The translations under genes were made by a program, and so were the position numbers. A stretch of DNA of 64,000 nucleotides from assembly GCA_025350105.1 (NCBI GenBank), contig JANXYJ010000154.1, forward strand, positions 1-64,000. Reading direction: 5' to 3'. Below the pieces are notes generated by a model that was given only the letters and a program-made list of their open reading frames with translations, was not told where the DNA came from and made no database searches. Positions 1 to 7,541 of the stretch are shown in pieces (positions within the stretch are counted from its first letter, which is position 1; each line of letters begins with the position of its first letter). This stretch comes from Terriglobia bacterium (GTDB lineage: Bacteria > Acidobacteriota > Terriglobia > Bryobacterales > Bryobacteraceae).

Positions 1-2
1 AC

Positions 3-824
3 AACGTATATATGTTGGTGGGCGCGGGCGGCAACATTGCGGTACAGGTGGGCAAACAGGGTGTTTTGTTGGTGGATACGGGCCTTGCGCCGACCGCTGC
101 CAAAGTAATGGAAGAGATCCGCAAGCTCTCTCCCGGCCCAGTACGCTGGATTCTAAACACGCATGTGCATCCCGATCACGTCGGCGGTAATGAGGGGCTG
201 GCCAAACTGATTCCGCAAGATCCCACCCAGCCGCTGAACATTATTGCTCATGAAAATGTTCTGAACCGCATGACCACCCCGGTCACCGGCAACAATACGC
301 CTCCCGCGCAAATGGGGCTGCCGACGGACGAATATTTTCTGCGCTCCAAAGACCTGCACTTCAACGGCGAGGCCGTCATCATTTATCACGAGCCAAAGGC
401 GCACACCGATGGCGACAGTGTGATTCTGTTTCGCGGCTCCGACGTGGTGGTGACCGGCGACATCTTTACGCCCGACGGCTATCCGTTCATCGATCTGGAG
501 CGCGGCGGCAGCGTGCAAGGCGAACTCGACGCGTTGAATCATATTCTGGAACTCACCGTTCCGGCGGACCGCCAGGAAGGCGGAACTCTGGTGATTCCCG
601 GCCATGGCCGTTTGTGCGAAGAAGCTGATGTTGTCGAATACCGCGACATGATCACCATTATTCGCGACCGTATTCGGGACCTGATGAAGAAAGGCCGGAC
701 GCTGGATCAGATCAAGGCCGCTCGGCCCACGCTCGATTACGATACGCGCTACGTCACGAAGGACAGCTTTGTAAAAACCGAGCCGTTCATTGAAGCGGTC
801 TACAAAAGCCTGGGGGGGAAATAA
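3..824 (+). CDS. MBL-fold metallo-hydrolase, 5'-truncated by window edge
   Basis: Metallo-beta-lactamase-fold hydrolase, probably secreted, substrate unknown. The zinc-binding motif THVHPDH lies near residue 50 of the ATG at base 12. A second metal ligand region, HTDGDS, and a later GHG motif complete the usual five-motif set. The reading frame stays open upstream of that ATG to base 3 (codons for N, V, Y precede it). The frame opens directly into 'MLVGAGGNIAV', which in this family is internal, just after the first strands. So the true start and any signal peptide lie outside the window. The next gene begins 2 bases after the stop, which suggests co-transcription. Family assignment is secure; the exact enzyme (beta-lactamase, glyoxalase II-like or other) cannot be told. 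Confidence 0.85.
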   Translation, partial: NVYMLVGAGGNIAVQVGKQGVLLVDTGLAPTAAKVMEEIRKLSPGPVRWILNTHVHPDHVGGNEGLAKLIPQDPTQPLNIIAHENVLNRMTTPVTGNNTPPAQMGLPTDEYFLRSKDLHFNGEAVIIYHEPKAHTDGDSVILFRGSDVVVTGDIFTPDGYPFIDLERGGSVQGELDALNHILELTVPADRQEGGTLVIPGHGRLCEEADVVEYRDMITIIRDRIRDLMKKGRTLDQIKAARPTLDYDTRYVTKDSFVKTEPFIEAVYKSLGGK

Positions 825-826
825 GC

Positions 827-1579
827 GTGCGCGTACTCATTGGACTCTTGCTAGCCTCAATTGCTTTTGCCCAAAACCCGCCGCGCACGGCCAAAGCAAC
901 AGCGCCGGTTGATCTCACCGGCTACTGGGTTTCCATCGTCACCGAAGACTGGCGCTGGCGCATGATGACGCCGATGAAGGGCGATTACGCCAGCATTCCG
1001 GTGAACGCAGCCGCAGTCAAAGTTGGCGACACCTGGGACCCGGCGAAGGACGAAGCCGCTGGCCAGCAATGCAAAGCCTACGGCGCGCCGGCGATCATGC
1101 GCATCCCGGGCCGCATTCACATCACCTGGGCGGATGACAATACGCTAAAGGTCGACACCGACGCGGGCACGCAAACGCGCCTGTTGCGCTTCGATGCTAC
1201 TGAACGCGGTGATGCGCCAGCTTCCTTGCAAGGCTATTCATCCGCGCGCTGGGAGGCATCGGGACGTCCCCTGGCCACACTCAACAATGGCGGGGCAAAT
1301 GGCGCGCTGCCGCCGTCCAATGGTGGCCGGTCGCTGGAAGTCATCACGAATCATCTGCTGCCGGGCTATCTCCGCAAAAACGGCATCCCCTATAGCGCCA
1401 ACACTCGCGTGAACGAATACTTCGATTTCCACAAGGAGCCCGATAACACGGAGTGGATCACCATCACCACCATCGTGGAGGATCCAACGTATTTGCGCAC
1501 CAACTGGGTCACCAGCACGGATTTCCGTAAACAGGCGGACGCGTCGAATTGGAATCCGACGGCGTGCAGTGTGCGCTAA
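827..1579 (+). CDS. secreted protein of unknown function
   Basis: A 250-residue protein with a short N-terminal signal peptide (MRVLIGLLLASIAFAQ, cleavage likely after A15). A 'LTGYWVSIVTEDWRWRMM' segment follows around residues 30-47. The body is hydrophilic with no recognisable catalytic motif. The start is GTG, preceded by a G-rich stretch (GGGGGGGAA) that can serve as ribosome binding site. It sits 2 bases downstream of the MBL hydrolase, so the two are probably one transcript. Proteins with a signal peptide followed by an '(L/W)TG(Y/V)W' block are frequent in Acidobacteria; another occurs in this window at 21389-22180. Function not known; I do not assign one. Confidence 0.8.
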   Translation: MRVLIGLLLASIAFAQNPPRTAKATAPVDLTGYWVSIVTEDWRWRMMTPMKGDYASIPVNAAAVKVGDTWDPAKDEAAGQQCKAYGAPAIMRIPGRIHITWADDNTLKVDTDAGTQTRLLRFDATERGDAPASLQGYSSARWEASGRPLATLNNGGANGALPPSNGGRSLEVITNHLLPGYLRKNGIPYSANTRVNEYFDFHKEPDNTEWITITTIVEDPTYLRTNWVTSTDFRKQADASNWNPTACSVR

Positions 1580-1626
1580 GAAATGCCCATAACAGGAATG
1601 CTGTGCTCGGGACACTTGTTCGCACT

Positions 1627-1779
1627 CCCCAGCCAATAATCCTCAACCGCTTTTTGAATATGGGGATCTTCTTCGTTGAAGCGCATCAGTTCCAAGCACA
1701 TGGCGTCCAGTAATGCGAACCAGCTGGCTTCGATCACGTTTTCGGAAACGCCTACCGTGGCCCAGCTGCGTTTGTGATC
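1627..1779 (-). repeat. partial duplicate of the cimA 3' end
   Basis: About 152 bp that repeat bases 1955-2106, the last ~50 codons of cimA, in the same orientation. Aligned by eye there are three substitutions and one single-base insertion (GGCTGGGG against GCTGGGG in the sense direction). The homology stops within a few bases of the cimA stop codon. The extra base puts the copy out of frame, and it has no start of its own, so it is a dead fragment. It is separated from the functional copy by a truncated methyltransferase start. Confidence 0.93.
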
Positions 1780-1877
1780 TGGGGCGCCAACAATTCCATG
1801 ACGGGAGATCCCAAATCAGAAACGAAGCGGGCATGGCGGGCGTAACTTGCGGGGTCCCAGGTTTGCGCAGCCGACAT
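1780..1877 (-). pseudogene. 5' fragment of a SAM-dependent methyltransferase gene
   Basis: Reading down from an ATG at 1877 gives about 33 codons, beginning MSAAQTWDPASYARHARF and continuing through 'PVMELLAPQ'. This matches the start of trans-aconitate-type / UbiE-like class I methyltransferases, where 'W(D/N)P..Y' and '..LLxP' precede the glycine-rich SAM motif. The frame then runs straight into the duplicated cimA tail (1779) and ends, so the SAM-binding domain is missing. An AAGGAG ribosome binding site lies at 1895-1890, 12 bases before the ATG. I infer an intact gene once stood directly downstream of cimA and was cut by the rearrangement that left the duplicate. Family call is from only 33 residues. 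Confidence 0.6.
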
Positions 1878-1947
1878 AGTCGCGAAGTTCTCCTTAGACG
1901 CGTACTTATTCCGCGTCTCTTCTCGCGTTTTAGCGGATCTCCAGCCC

Positions 1948-3543
1948 TTACACGCCCCAGCAATAATCCTCAACCGCTTTTTGAATATGGGGATCTTCTT
2001 CGTTGAAGCGCATCAGTTCCAGGCGCATGGCGTCCAGTAATGCGAACCAGCTGGCTTCGATCACGTTTTCGGAAACGCCGACCGTGGCCCAGCTGCGTTT
2101 GTGATCGGACCATTCGATGAGCACGCGCACGCGGGCGGCTGTGCCTTTCTTGAAATCGAGCACGCGGACTTTGTAGTCGGTCAACGTGACGCTGGCGATC
2201 GCCGGATATAAAGTCGATAAGCACTGGCGCAGCGCAAGATCCAGCGCATTCACCGGACCGTTGCCAGTGGCGGAAGCCGCCAGAATATTGTCGCGAGCTT
2301 TCAGGGTTACGTTGGCGGTGGATTGCGTTGCACGCGTCACCACTTCGTAGCTGACTACGTCGAACAGATGCAAGCCGGGGCGCAAAGCCTCGCGGACTAG
2401 CAGTTCGAAAGTTCCCTCCGCCGCTTCCAGTTCGTAGCCCTGGAATTCCATCTGCTTCATGCGTTCCAGCAACTGGCGGCGGGCTTCGTCATCCAAACGG
2501 TCTTCCAAGCCGTGCTGTTTGAGTTTATAAAGGATACTGCCTTTCCCGGAAAGGTCGCTGAGCAAAACACGCTGGCGGTTGCCCACGGTTTTGGGGCTGA
2601 TGTGTTCGTACGTATTAGAATCTTTCAGCACCGCACTGACGTGAACTCCCCCTTTGTGAGCGAAGGCACTGTGACCAACATAAGCCTGATCGCCGCGCAG
2701 GGGCAGGTTGGCCAGTTCCGCGATGAAGCGCGCGGCTGCGGTCAGGCCCATCAGCTTTTCTTTGCCGATGGTGTTATGACCCATCTTCAATTCCAGGTTG
2801 GCGATGATGGTGGTTAAGTTCGCGTTGCCGCAGCGTTCGCCGTAACCGTTCATGCAGCCTTGCACATGAGCGAAGCCTTGTTCAATCGCCGCCAGCGCGT
2901 TGGCCACCGCCAATTCGCAATCGTTATGGGTGTGGATGCCAAGAACGCCCTCGAAGTTCTTACGCACATCGGCGCAGATTTCCGAAAGCTGGGCAGTCAT
3001 GGTACCGCCGTTGGTATCGCATAACGTCAGCGTATCGGCGCCGGCCTTCAACGCGGCTTCCAGTGTGCGAAAAGCAAAATCGCGGCTGGCTTTGTAGCCG
3101 TCAAAAAAATGTTCGGCGTCGTAAACCACTTCCTTGCCGTGGGCTTTCAGATAACGCACGGTGTCGGAGATCAGCGCCAGATTTTCTTCCTCGGTGATGC
3201 CCAACGCCCGGTGCACATGCAGGTCCCAGGTCTTACCGAAGATGCAAACCACGGGCGTATTGGCTTCCAGCAGCGCATTGACGCTGACATCGTCCTCCAC
3301 TTTGTTCTTGGCCATCCGCGTGGAGCCGAAGGCGGTGAGGCGAGCGTGTTTAAACTGAATGTCCTTAGCGCGCGCGAAAAAATCCTTGTCTTTGGGATTG
3401 GAGCCGGGCCAGCCGCCTTCAATGTAATCGATGCCTAAATCGTCCAGCTTGTGAGCAACCAGAACTTTGTCGTCCGAGGACAGGCTGACGGCTTCGCCCT
3501 GAGTGCCGTCGCGCAAAGTGGTATCGAAAGTGAATATGCGCAT
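1948..3543 (-). CDS. cimA: (R)-citramalate synthase
   Basis: 531 residues of the citramalate synthase branch of the LeuA / homocitrate synthase family, which condenses pyruvate and acetyl-CoA to citramalate, the threonine-independent entry to isoleucine. Visible features are the N-terminal catalytic motif DTTLRDGTQGE (residues 7-17), GGWPGSNPKD (about 43-52), the metal ligands HTHND, and GYGERCGNAN. A C-terminal LeuA-type regulatory domain (about 400-525) is expected to bind isoleucine. The wide-type 'GGWPGSNPKD' motif separates it from 2-isopropylmalate synthase. It is the last gene of the minus-strand ilvB-ilvH-ilvC-cimA group, 138 bp behind ilvC. A palindromic repeat lies in that gap. Its last 152 bp were duplicated downstream. 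Confidence 0.93.
   Translation of the reverse strand: MRIFTFDTTLRDGTQGEAVSLSSDDKVLVAHKLDDLGIDYIEGGWPGSNPKDKDFFARAKDIQFKHARLTAFGSTRMAKNKVEDDVSVNALLEANTPVVCIFGKTWDLHVHRALGITEEENLALISDTVRYLKAHGKEVVYDAEHFFDGYKASRDFAFRTLEAALKAGADTLTLCDTNGGTMTAQLSEICADVRKNFEGVLGIHTHNDCELAVANALAAIEQGFAHVQGCMNGYGERCGNANLTTIIANLELKMGHNTIGKEKLMGLTAAARFIAELANLPLRGDQAYVGHSAFAHKGGVHVSAVLKDSNTYEHISPKTVGNRQRVLLSDLSGKGSILYKLKQHGLEDRLDDEARRQLLERMKQMEFQGYELEAAEGTFELLVREALRPGLHLFDVVSYEVVTRATQSTANVTLKARDNILAASATGNGPVNALDLALRQCLSTLYPAIASVTLTDYKVRVLDFKKGTAARVRVLIEWSDHKRSWATVGVSENVIEASWFALLDAMRLELMRFNEEDPHIQKAVEDYCWGV
1955..2106 (-). repeat. parent copy of the duplicated cimA tail
   Basis: The in-gene copy of the direct repeat at 1627-1779. 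It encodes the C-terminal ~50 residues of citramalate synthase. The two copies are 328 bp apart start to start and face the same way. Confidence 0.92.
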
Positions 3544-3564
3544 AAAAAATCCAGACTATCGGAC

Positions 3565-3642
3565 CGCTTACTTACGTGCGCGGCTTGGTGCTACATCTTT
3601 TAATTCCACTTCCCAACACCAAGCCGCGAGCGTCAGCGAGCG
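3565..3642. repeat. intergenic palindromic repeat, copy A
   Basis: Between cimA and ilvC. Perfect 12-bp inverted arms CGCGGCTTGGTG (3579-3590) and CACCAAGCCGCG (3617-3628) flank a 26-nt A/T-rich loop. Outside the arms lie CGCTTACTTACGTG on the left and AGCGTCAGCGAGCG on the right. Related arms recur at 5376-5401 and 61849-62003. It could fold as an RNA hairpin in the ilv transcript and might act in termination or RNA stability. It behaves like a REP-type dispersed element. Confidence 0.8.
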
Positions 3643-3681
3643 CCCTATTTCAACAAGTTCCGAAGGGAACCAACAAATTGC

Positions 3682-4752
3682 TTACGCGCCGGGAATGCCC
3701 GCTTCCTTTTTCTTTTTCAGGAACGGCATCATCTTGCGCAACTCGGCGCCCACCTTTTCGATGGGTTGATTCTGCGCCGCTTTGCGCATGGCCAAAAACT
3801 TCTTGCGGCCTTTTTTGTTTTCCGCAATCCAGGCCTTAGCGAACTTGCCGGACTGAATTTCGTGCAGAATTTTCTTCATTTCCGCGCGGGTCTTTTTGTT
3901 CACGATGCGCGGACCACGAGTGTAGTCGCCATACTCCGCGGTGTCCGATACCGAGAAGCGCATGTAGCCCAGGCCGCCTTCGTAGATCAAATCGACGATC
4001 AGTTTCAGCTCATGCAGGCACTCGAAGTACGCGATTTCGGGCGCGTAGCCGGCATTGGTCAAAGTTTCAAAACCAGCGCGAATTAATTCGCTAACCCCGC
4101 CGCACAGCACGGCCTGCTCGCCGAACAGATCGCTTTCGGTTTCTTCTTTGAAGGTGGTCCCGATCACGCCCGCTTTCAAGCAACCCAGCGCCATGGCGTA
4201 CGCCAAAGCGTTGTCCAGCGCCTTGCCGGATGCGTCCTGATGAACGGCCACCAGCGCGGGCACACCCACGCCTTCGGTGAATAGTTCGCGCACGCGATGA
4301 CCCGGGGCCTTGGGCGCGATCATCGAAATGTCCACGTCCTTGGGCGGCTTAATGGTCTTGAAGTGAATGGAGAAGCCGTGCGCGAACATCACGGTTTTGC
4401 CCGAGGAAAGATTAGGCTCGATTTCCTTCTTGTACAGATCGCCCTGCAGGTGATCGGAGACCAGAATCATCATGACGTCGGCAGCCTTGGCTGCTTCGCC
4501 GGTGGTCATCACGCGCAGGCCGGCTGATTCCGCTTTTTCCCAGCTCTTGCTGCCTTCATACAAACCGACGATCACTTTCACACCGGAATCGCGCAGGTTC
4601 AACGCGTGGGCGTGACCCTGGCTGCCGTAGCCGATGATGGCGACGGTTTTGCCTTTCAATAGCGAAAGATCGCCATCCTGTTCGTAATAGCGCACCGCGG
4701 CTTTGCGTTTTTGCGCGGGCTTCTTGGTCTTGCTGGTTGCCTTTTTGGCCAT
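3682..4752 (-). CDS. ilvC: ketol-acid reductoisomerase (NADP+)
   Basis: Second step common to valine, leucine and isoleucine synthesis: isomerisation and NADPH reduction of acetohydroxy acids to dihydroxy acids. 356 residues, class I. A Lys-rich N-terminal extension of about 20 residues ([14 protein letters not shown]) precedes the Rossmann motif [13 protein letters not shown] near residue 42. The conserved [11 protein letters not shown] and [12 protein letters not shown] motifs carry the Mg2+-binding acids and the catalytic lysine region. A short Lys-rich tail follows. The start is ATG with a GGGAG ribosome binding site about 12 bases upstream. It sits between ilvH (50-bp gap holding a small hairpin) and cimA in the same direction. 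Confidence 0.96.
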   Translation of the reverse strand: MAKKATSKTKKPAQKRKAAVRYYEQDGDLSLLKGKTVAIIGYGSQGHAHALNLRDSGVKVIVGLYEGSKSWEKAESAGLRVMTTGEAAKAADVMMILVSDHLQGDLYKKEIEPNLSSGKTVMFAHGFSIHFKTIKPPKDVDISMIAPKAPGHRVRELFTEGVGVPALVAVHQDASGKALDNALAYAMALGCLKAGVIGTTFKEETESDLFGEQAVLCGGVSELIRAGFETLTNAGYAPEIAYFECLHELKLIVDLIYEGGLGYMRFSVSDTAEYGDYTRGPRIVNKKTRAEMKKILHEIQSGKFAKAWIAENKKGRKKFLAMRKAAQNQPIEKVGAELRKMMPFLKKKKEAGIPGA

Positions 4753-4780
4753 TGTTTGTCTATTTCTCCCTAGTATTTCA

Positions 4781-4798
4781 GTCTGTTCTTAAACAGAC
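4781..4798 (-). other. small hairpin between ilvH and ilvC
   Basis: A perfect 7-bp inverted repeat (GTCTGTT / AACAGAC) with a 4-nt loop in the 50-bp ilvH-ilvC gap. No T-run follows in the direction of transcription, so it is not a classic terminator. It may be an mRNA processing or stability element. Confidence 0.5.
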
Positions 4799-4802
4799 GG
4801 TG

Positions 4803-5333
4803 TTAAATTAACGGTGCCTCAACTTCTTTCGGCACCGGTGGCGCCAAGCGTAGTTTCTTATTATCCAGTGACACCACTACTAAACCGGAACGCGTGACTT
4901 CAATCTCGCCGTAACTGCGCATCACGTCGATGAATTCGTCCAGCTTTTCGGGGTCGCCGGTGGCTTCCAGGGCAAAGCCTTCCACCGAAGAATCCACGGC
5001 GCGGGCGCCGAAAATCTCGGCTTCCTTTAAAATGGCCGTGCGATTCTGCATGGTGGAACGAACCCGCACCAGCGCCATTTCGCGGCGCACCGCTGGGCCT
5101 TCACTCAGATCACTGGCTTGCAGTACGTTGATCAGCTTGTTCATCTGCTTGATCACCTGGCTGCGTTGATTGGGCTCGACGTCAACCACAATACTCATGC
5201 GCGAAAGCTCTGGGTCCATGGTGCGGGCCACAGTCAGGCTCTCGATGTTATAGCCGCGCGCGCTCAGCAGGCCGGTGACGCGCATCAAGGCGCCCGGTTT
5301 GTTTTCGAGAAGAACGGAAATCAACTGCAACAT
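4803..5333 (-). CDS. ilvH: acetolactate synthase, small regulatory subunit
   Basis: 176 residues. An N-terminal ACT domain (residues 1-75) opens with 'LISVLLENKPGALMRVTGLL' and 'RGYNIESLTVA', the valine-binding signature of IlvH/IlvN. A second ACT-like C-terminal domain (about 85-160) includes 'EIFGARAVDSS' and 'GDPEKLDEFIDVM'. Length is that of a full IlvH type (about 160-180) rather than the short IlvN/IlvM. It activates IlvB and confers feedback inhibition by valine. It starts 86 bp after the ilvB stop on the same strand; a repeat fragment lies in that gap. Confidence 0.95.
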   Translation of the reverse strand: MLQLISVLLENKPGALMRVTGLLSARGYNIESLTVARTMDPELSRMSIVVDVEPNQRSQVIKQMNKLINVLQASDLSEGPAVRREMALVRVRSTMQNRTAILKEAEIFGARAVDSSVEGFALEATGDPEKLDEFIDVMRSYGEIEVTRSGLVVVSLDNKKLRLAPPVPKEVEAPLI

Positions 5334-5375
5334 AAAGATTAGAAAGCTCCTGGTAATACGTGCGATTTTTAATAT

Positions 5376-5401
5376 CGCTCCCTTACGGTCGCGGCTCGGT
5401 G
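5376..5401. repeat. half-copy of the dispersed palindromic repeat
   Basis: In the ilvB-ilvH gap: CGCTCCCTTACGGTCGCGGC followed by TCGGTG. It matches, with a few changes, the left arm of copy A (3565-3590) and the complement of 61977-62003. The partner arm (CACCAAGCCGCG) is absent, so this is a partial copy. Confidence 0.7.
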
Positions 5402-5419
5402 TTGCCGCACAGCGGCACG

Positions 5420-7147
5420 TTACGCCACTTCCACCGGTTGCGGTGCGCCCAATACCATTTCATTCACCGCTCCGCCGGCCGGAACCATGGGATACACGTT
5501 TTCAAAGGGCGAAACCTTCACGTTCAACAAATACGGACCCGGTTCATTCACCGCGTCTTCCAACGCCTTGCGCAATTGGCTGGGGCGCTCCACCGTACGG
5601 CCCTTAAATCCGTAAGCGCCGGCCAATTTTTCGGGTTCGGGGAACGTGTCAAGCTGTACCTGGCTCAAACGATTGTTATAAAACAATTCCTGCCATTGCC
5701 GTACCATGCCCAGGTAGCCGTTGTTCATCACGATGATCTTCACCGGCAGTTGCTGATTGGCAATCGTGGCCAGTTCAGGGATCGACATCTGGAAGCCGCC
5801 GTCGCCGCAAATGGCGAAGACCAATTTGTCGGGCCGGGCGAACTGCGCGCCCAATGCCGATGGCAAGCCAAAACCCATGGAACCCAGTCCTCCTGAGTTG
5901 ATCCACAAACGCGGATGGTTGAATTTGATCAACTGCGCGGCCCACATCTGATGCTGGCCCACGTCACTACAGACGATGGCCTCGCCGCCCGACAGGCGAT
6001 CGATCTCCGCCATCAAATGCTGCGGCTTGATTTCGTCGTTCGAAAAAACCGGCGCCAGCGGATGCAGGCGCTGCCATTCTTTCACTTGGCCCCACCATTG
6101 CGCACGTGCCGGGGCGTTCTTTTCTTTTTGATCCGCCAGCGCGCCGAGTTCTTCCAGGATTTTCTGCAGGACTTTCTTCACGTCGCCGACGATGGGAACG
6201 TCCGGCACGCGGATCTTGCCCACCTCCGCCGGATCAATGTCCACGTGAATCACTTTGGCGTGTGGCGCAAAGGCCGAGAGGCGGCCGGTGACGCGGTCAT
6301 CGAAACGGCTACCCAGTGCGATCAGTAAATCGGTTTCGGTCATCGCCATGTTAGCGGCGTAGCTGCCGTGCATGCCCGGCATGCTGATGAAGTTTGGATG
6401 ATTGGCGGGCAAAGCGCCCAGCGCCATTAGTGTGGTGACGGCCGGCGCGTCGATGGTCTCCACCAGCTTGCGCAGCTCATCGGATGCGCCCGAGTGAATG
6501 ATGCCGCCACCGGCATACACCAGCGGACGATGCGCATCGAGCATCGCCTGCGCCGCGCGGCGCATCTGGCCCGCGTGGCCGTCGGTGTAGACGCGATATC
6601 CCGGCAGGTGAATCGAACTCACCGGCGTGTAATGCCCGTTGGCCGTAAAGCAATCTTTGGTGATGTCCACCAGCACCGGCCCGGGACGCCCCGTGCTGGC
6701 AATGTGGAACGCTTCATGAATGGCGCGCGGCAGCTCCGCCAGATTCTTCACCAGAAAATTGTGTTTGGTGCCGGAGCGCGTGATGCCGAAGGTGTCGGCT
6801 TCCTGAAACGCGTCGCTGCCGATCAGCTTGCTGGTGACCTGGCCCGTGATGGCGACAATGGGAATGGAGTCCATCATCGCGTCTACCAAACCGGTGACCA
6901 GATTGGTGGCGCCGGGGCCGGACGTCGCGCAGCACACGCCTACTTTCCCAGTGGTGCGCGCATAGCCTTGTGCGGCGAACGCGGCGTTTTGTTCGTGACG
7001 CACCAGCACGTGTTTGATGGGCCCGTCAAAAATCGCGTCATACAAAGGCAACGTGACGCCGCCGGGATACCCGAAGATGACTTCCACTTTTTCGCGCTGC
7101 AGGCATTCCAGCACCACTTGCGCACCGCTCATCAGATTTGAAGGCAT
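5420..7147 (-). CDS. ilvB: acetolactate synthase, large catalytic subunit
   Basis: 575 residues; a thiamine-diphosphate enzyme making acetolactate or acetohydroxybutyrate from pyruvate and 2-oxoacids. Domains in order: N-terminal ThDP pyrimidine-binding domain with FGYPGGVTLPLYDA (about 19-33) and the catalytic glutamate in RHEQNAAFAAQGYAR; central FAD-binding-like domain with ALGSRFDDRVTGR; C-terminal ThDP pyrophosphate domain with GDGGFQMSIPELATI and the metal ligand NNGYLGMVRQW. GAGG lies just before the ATG. It is the first structural gene of the operon. It is preceded by a terminator-like hairpin and a Val/Ile-rich leader ORF (7186-7401) that probably control it. Confidence 0.96.
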   Translation of the reverse strand: MPSNLMSGAQVVLECLQREKVEVIFGYPGGVTLPLYDAIFDGPIKHVLVRHEQNAAFAAQGYARTTGKVGVCCATSGPGATNLVTGLVDAMMDSIPIVAITGQVTSKLIGSDAFQEADTFGITRSGTKHNFLVKNLAELPRAIHEAFHIASTGRPGPVLVDITKDCFTANGHYTPVSSIHLPGYRVYTDGHAGQMRRAAQAMLDAHRPLVYAGGGIIHSGASDELRKLVETIDAPAVTTLMALGALPANHPNFISMPGMHGSYAANMAMTETDLLIALGSRFDDRVTGRLSAFAPHAKVIHVDIDPAEVGKIRVPDVPIVGDVKKVLQKILEELGALADQKEKNAPARAQWWGQVKEWQRLHPLAPVFSNDEIKPQHLMAEIDRLSGGEAIVCSDVGQHQMWAAQLIKFNHPRLWINSGGLGSMGFGLPSALGAQFARPDKLVFAICGDGGFQMSIPELATIANQQLPVKIIVMNNGYLGMVRQWQELFYNNRLSQVQLDTFPEPEKLAGAYGFKGRTVERPSQLRKALEDAVNEPGPYLLNVKVSPFENVYPMVPAGGAVNEMVLGAPQPVEVA

Positions 7148-7185
7148 ATGGTCCTCGTATTTACTCTTTCAAAAACGTCTACATA

Positions 7186-7233
7186 AGACAAAAGCCACTG
7201 TCGGAGGGTATGTTCCCCCCGCCCAGTGGCCTT
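7186..7233 (-). terminator. candidate attenuator terminator upstream of ilvB
   Basis: On the minus strand, AAGGCCACTG (7233-7224) pairs with CAGTGGCTTT (7200-7191), ten base pairs including one G-U. The inner part can extend through GGGGGG / CCCTCC. The 3' arm runs into TTTTGTCTT, as in a Rho-independent terminator. It lies 25 bp after the leader peptide stop codon and 38 bp before the ilvB ATG, so it would stop transcription before the structural genes. The left flank of its loop, CCCCGCC on the plus strand (7217-7223), is complementary to the last leader codons (GGCGAGG, 7261-7267), allowing an alternative antiterminator of 7 bp. Confidence 0.72.
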
Positions 7234-7257
7234 GATTCCGTGTAAGAATCGGGCCGT

Positions 7258-7401
7258 TCAGGCGAGGCCGGCTACGACGCCGACCCCAATAATAACGACT
7301 ACCTGAACAAGCTGAATATAAACCGGCTGAATAAAAATGTCAGAGACGAGCTGCAAGCAGGAGCTTGCGGGGAAAGCCTGGTTGGGGTCCGTGAAGTTCA
7401 T
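7258..7401 (-). CDS. ilv operon leader peptide (candidate)
   Basis: A 47-codon ORF reading down from an ATG at 7401 and ending in TGA at 7258. Its C-terminal third is strikingly rich in branched-chain residues: the run LVQVVVIIGVGVVAGLA ends the peptide, with further I, V and L upstream (DIFIQPVYIQ). Eleven of the last seventeen residues are Val, Ile or Leu. Together with the terminator 25 bp beyond and ilvB after that, this fits a ribosome-stalling leader like IvbL or IlvL. Starvation for charged tRNA-Val/Ile/Leu would stall the ribosome and favour readthrough. No T-box sequence is visible. An in-frame upstream ATG at 7491 exists but has poor context. This is inference from sequence; no homologue is recalled. 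Confidence 0.65.
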   Translation of the reverse strand: MNFTDPNQAFPASSCLQLVSDIFIQPVYIQLVQVVVIIGVGVVAGLA

Positions 7402-7420
7402 CTCGTGTCTCTTATGTAGA

Positions 7421-7449
7421 AGGATATAGCAAAAGTTGGGCAAATGCAA
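7421..7449 (-). promoter_or_regulatory. candidate promoter of the ilv leader transcript
   Basis: On the minus strand TTGCAT (7449-7444), a 17-bp spacer and TATCCT (7426-7421) resemble a sigma-70 promoter (4 of 6 matches each). The predicted start near 7414 would give a very short untranslated leader before the 7401 ATG. It lies in the 140-bp gap shared with the divergent regulator gene at 7542. Confidence 0.45.
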
Positions 7450-7541
7450 CATGATAGTTTGATTAGAAATGTTTATAGCCATGAGGGGCATGGTATCATC
7501 GGCTAAAGTGCTGAGCCTATAGCTTGTAGGTGGTCTTAACC

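Noticed and set aside
7186-7401. T-box riboswitch upstream of ilvB
   Set aside because: No T-box motif (TGGNACCGCG) or specifier-loop pattern; the leader peptide model fits better.
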